From Edaphobacter sp. (GTDB taxonomy: Bacteria; Acidobacteriota; Terriglobia; Terriglobales; Acidobacteriaceae), in contig NZ_JAPWKF010000007.1 in the NCBI RefSeq assembly GCF_028283685.1, positions 186,001 through 250,000 of the forward strand: 64,000 bases of DNA, read 5' to 3'. Below are positions 61,915-64,000 of this stretch, one piece after another. The translations under genes and the position numbers were made by a program. The notes under the pieces were generated by a model. That model had not been told where the DNA came from, did not search any database, and saw only the letters and a list, made by a program, of their open reading frames with translations. Every line of letters starts with the position of its first letter. Within the stretch, counting starts at the first letter, position 1.

Positions 61915-62961
61915 ATGGGAACACTCTGGTTCTGGATCGTCGCCTTCATGCTCACGGTCTATACCGTGCTCGATGGCTTTGACCTCGGCGTCGGCATCGT
62001 CTATCTGCTGGTGGCTCGCACTGAGCAGGACCGCCGCAAAGCGATGCACGCCATCGGCCCGGTCTGGGACGGCAACGAGGTCTGGCTGATCGCGGGCGGC
62101 GGCACGCTCTTCTTTGCCTTCCCGCTTCTCTACGCCTCATCGTTCAGCGGCTTCTACCTGCCCCTCACCATCGTGCTGTGGCTGCTCATCCTGCGCGGCC
62201 TCAGCATCGAGCTTCGCGCACATACGCATGACAAGGTGTTTGCCAGTCTCTTCGATACCAGTTTTGCTCTCTCCAGCGCCATCCTCGCCATCTTCTTTGG
62301 AGCCGCGCTGGCCAACGTCGTTCGCGGCGTTCCTATCGGCGCTGACGACTACTTCTTCCTGCCGCTATGGACGAACTGGAGAACCGGCCCCAACCCCGGC
62401 ATCCTCGATTGGTACACCGTCATCGGTGGCATACTGGCCCTGCTCGCTCTCGCGCAGCACGGTCTGCTCTATCTCTCCCTGAAGACGTCGGGAGACTTAA
62501 ACGCCCGCACGACAGCATGGGCCAAGAAACTATGGCCTATTGTTCTTGCCGTAACGCTTGCCAGCGTGCCGGCGACGATCATTGCACGGCCAGAGTCACT
62601 GGCTCATTACCGCCAACACGGCGTCGCATGGCTTGCTCCAGCGGCAGTCATCACAGGCATTGCCATCATTGCCGTTTCACTGGCGCGAGGCTGGGAGTGG
62701 CGAGCATTCCTCGGCTCTTGCCTGTACCTCGCCGCGATGCTGGTAGGCGCCGCTGCAGGCTTATACCCTGTGGTCCTGCCTTCCGTCGGCACTGCCGGGC
62801 ACGACATCACCATCGACCGCGCCCTGTCAGGACCACATACGCTTCACGTTGGGCTGGTATGGTGGAGCTTCGGCATTACGCTGGCCATTATCTATACCAT
62901 CACCGTCTATTGGCTCTTCCGTGGCAAAGTGCCCGAGCATGCTGCTGGTTACGGGCATTAG
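61915..62961 (+). CDS. cydB: cytochrome bd ubiquinol oxidase subunit II
   Basis: A 348-residue membrane protein with about eight to nine helices, the second subunit of the bd oxidase. YTVLDGFDLGVGIVYLL (near 15), GPVWDGNEVWLIAGGGTLFF (near 45) and FPLLYASSFSGFYLPL (near 68) are the family blocks. AAGGAGAG precedes the ATG. It shares the transcript with cydA. The small CydX-type subunit is not recognisable after it; a convergent ABC ATPase gene follows 12 bases later. Confidence 0.95.
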   Translation: MGTLWFWIVAFMLTVYTVLDGFDLGVGIVYLLVARTEQDRRKAMHAIGPVWDGNEVWLIAGGGTLFFAFPLLYASSFSGFYLPLTIVLWLLILRGLSIELRAHTHDKVFASLFDTSFALSSAILAIFFGAALANVVRGVPIGADDYFFLPLWTNWRTGPNPGILDWYTVIGGILALLALAQHGLLYLSLKTSGDLNARTTAWAKKLWPIVLAVTLASVPATIIARPESLAHYRQHGVAWLAPAAVITGIAIIAVSLARGWEWRAFLGSCLYLAAMLVGAAAGLYPVVLPSVGTAGHDITIDRALSGPHTLHVGLVWWSFGITLAIIYTITVYWLFRGKVPEHAAGYGH

Positions 62962-62973
62962 GCCACAAGGCGG

Positions 62974-63765
62974 TTACCAGGAGTGATAGTAGCCCTCCTT
63001 CTCAACCAGGTGAACCTCGGTCCGAAAGAGGTCGCTTAGCCTCGCTGCGGTAAACAATTCACTGCGCGGGCCATCTCCTACGATTCGTCCGTCCTTCATC
63101 ATCAGGATGCGGTCGATCTCCGGAATGATGTCGGAGACCTGGTGCGTGATGAGGATGATTCCAGTTCCCTGCTGCGCCAGTTTTCGGAGAAGGCTGCGCA
63201 GCTCGCGCTGTGCGGAAATATCCAGCGCATTCGACGGCTCATCGAGCAATAGCATCTGCGACGAGGCGACGAGCGCACGGCCGATCATAATACGGCGCTG
63301 CTGGCCGGCCGACATATGACCGACAAGCTTGTCTCGCAACGACTCGGCGTCGATCAGCTTGAGAACCTCATCGGCTCGATCACGCATCTCGTCCGTAACG
63401 GTTAGATTCGGCCATAGCGTCGACGCGGAGAAGAAACCTGTGATCACGGCATCGCGCCCGGACGTCGTCAGTGTCGGCTTACCGGGAAGCTCTGCGGACA
63501 CAACACCAAGCCTCTTCTTCAACTCGGTCAAATCCCAGCGATCACGGCCGAAGATGCTGACCCTGGTTCCTTCTTCCGCGATGGGGTAGCACTCGCAGGT
63601 AATGGTCTTGATCAGCGTTGACTTCCCGCAGCCGTTGGGACCGAGAATCGCAATATGCTCGCCAGCATTGACGGAAAGATTCACGTCGTAGAGAACAACA
63701 TTCTCTCCACGAGCGACATTCACGTGGGCAAGATGCAGAAAAGGCTCTTTCAATTGAGACGACAT
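62974..63765 (-). CDS. stand-alone ABC transporter ATP-binding protein (ModF/YlmA-like)
   Basis: A 263-residue ABC ATPase. Walker A GPNGCGKST (near 42), signature MSAGQQRRIMIGRAL (near 150), Walker B MLLLDEPSNALD (near 171) and H-loop ITHQ are intact. The sequence between Q-loop and signature (SAELPGKPTLTTSGRDAV) resembles the ModF/YlmA group of single-domain ATPases without permease. The first start at 63798 is a TTG; the ATG at 63765 is preferred. It is divergent from the DoxX-like gene. The role is unknown. Confidence 0.85.
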   Translation of the reverse strand: MSSQLKEPFLHLAHVNVARGENVVLYDVNLSVNAGEHIAILGPNGCGKSTLIKTITCECYPIAEEGTRVSIFGRDRWDLTELKKRLGVVSAELPGKPTLTTSGRDAVITGFFSASTLWPNLTVTDEMRDRADEVLKLIDAESLRDKLVGHMSAGQQRRIMIGRALVASSQMLLLDEPSNALDISAQRELRSLLRKLAQQGTGIILITHQVSDIIPEIDRILMMKDGRIVGDGPRSELFTAARLSDLFRTEVHLVEKEGYYHSW

Positions 63766-63849
63766 ACGATCAAGGATATCGATACGGTGTGACGTCAAGA
63801 ACCGATATGCATCGAATCAATAACGACATTAGCGTGATCTGGAGGCCAC

Positions 63850-64000
63850 ATGATATTCAACCCCTCGAACAGTGATGAGAAGATCGCCTACGCTCTGCTG
63901 CGTGCGCTTGTAGGCATCAATCTGCTGATGCATGGCGTCAGCCGCCTGCTCGCCGGGCCGGATGTCTTCGCCACACACCTTGCGACGCAGTTTGCGCATT
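63850..64000 (+). CDS. DoxX-like membrane protein (3' truncated by the window)
   Basis: Fifty codons up to the window end. The sequence AYALLRALVGINLLMHGVSR followed by LLAGPDVFA matches the first membrane helix of DoxX/thiosulfate:quinone oxidoreductase-type small membrane proteins. GGAGG (63841-63845) precedes the ATG at 63850 by four bases. The remaining helices lie beyond the window. Function cannot be assigned. Confidence 0.75.
   Translation, partial: MIFNPSNSDEKIAYALLRALVGINLLMHGVSRLLAGPDVFATHLATQFAH

Noticed and set aside
1..64000. tRNA, rRNA, CRISPR or insertion-sequence signatures
   Set aside because: No cloverleaf-like T-loop, regular spacer array, transposase, or long terminal repeat was seen while reading either strand.

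Overview
The window is GC-rich chromosomal DNA that looks like an acidobacterium of the Acidobacteriaceae type (Terriglobus, Granulicella and relatives). The grounds are a secreted GWxTD-domain protein, an outer-membrane protein with a carboxypeptidase-like regulatory domain, a BlaI/M56 pair whose peptidase carries a C-terminal array of ~29-residue repeats, and intergenic GTCATTCCGA-type repeats with small hairpins. The genus is inference. There are no rRNA or tRNA genes, CRISPR arrays, insertion sequences or prophage genes; almost everything is ordinary chromosomal core or accessory metabolism.

1-8,516: a 5'-truncated alditol-oxidase-like flavoenzyme, a short-chain dehydrogenase, a secreted protein of unknown role, endonuclease IV, a DUF6526-type membrane protein, a secreted alpha/beta hydrolase, an NAD(P)H-binding oxidoreductase and a CysJ-type flavoprotein without flavodoxin domain. 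Degenerate repeats and hairpin terminators sit between them. 8,566-13,388: an MscS channel and a three-gene sugar-type catabolic unit (Gfo/Idh/MocA dehydrogenase, DUF993 aldolase-like protein, xylose-isomerase-like TIM barrel). 13,591-16,900: a HEAT-repeat protein and the BlaI-M56 pair with a well-formed operator/promoter. 16,942-23,567: a mannoside-oriented cluster (GH92 overlapping CutC, GH125, a BadF-type sugar kinase, ribokinase). 23,564-32,491: an outer-membrane barrel-like protein, the GWxTD protein, an adaptor plus ABC ATPase without a permease, and a large secreted protein.

32,574-42,894: two APC permeases, a glycosyltransferase, ThiE, a DUF1579-like protein, the pepP-accB-accC unit, a phosphoesterase, DNA-3-methyladenine glycosylase I and a small HTH protein. 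43,045-48,564: a phosphofructokinase with pyrophosphate-type residues, an NAPE-PLD-like hydrolase, a HAD acid phosphatase, and a TetR-FadD pair. 48,807-55,613: an arginine operon argR-argC-argB-argD-argF-argH-GNAT (probable N-acetylglutamate synthase), with overlapping genes and a textbook tandem ARG-box operator. Divergent from it is gltB, then cydAB, an ABC ATPase and a truncated DoxX-like gene.

The most notable points are the two perfect ARG boxes 21 bp centre-to-centre over the argR promoter; the BlaI-type palindrome filling the -35/-10 spacer of its own promoter; Asp104/Lys124 in the phosphofructokinase, predicting PPi use; and three single-position reading-frame breaks in conserved genes (M24 peptidase, argH, gltB) that most likely are sequencing or assembly errors. 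I found no clearly new defence or mobile system. The best candidates for undescribed biology are the DUF993 operon, the GH92-CutC coupling and the M56 repeat domain.
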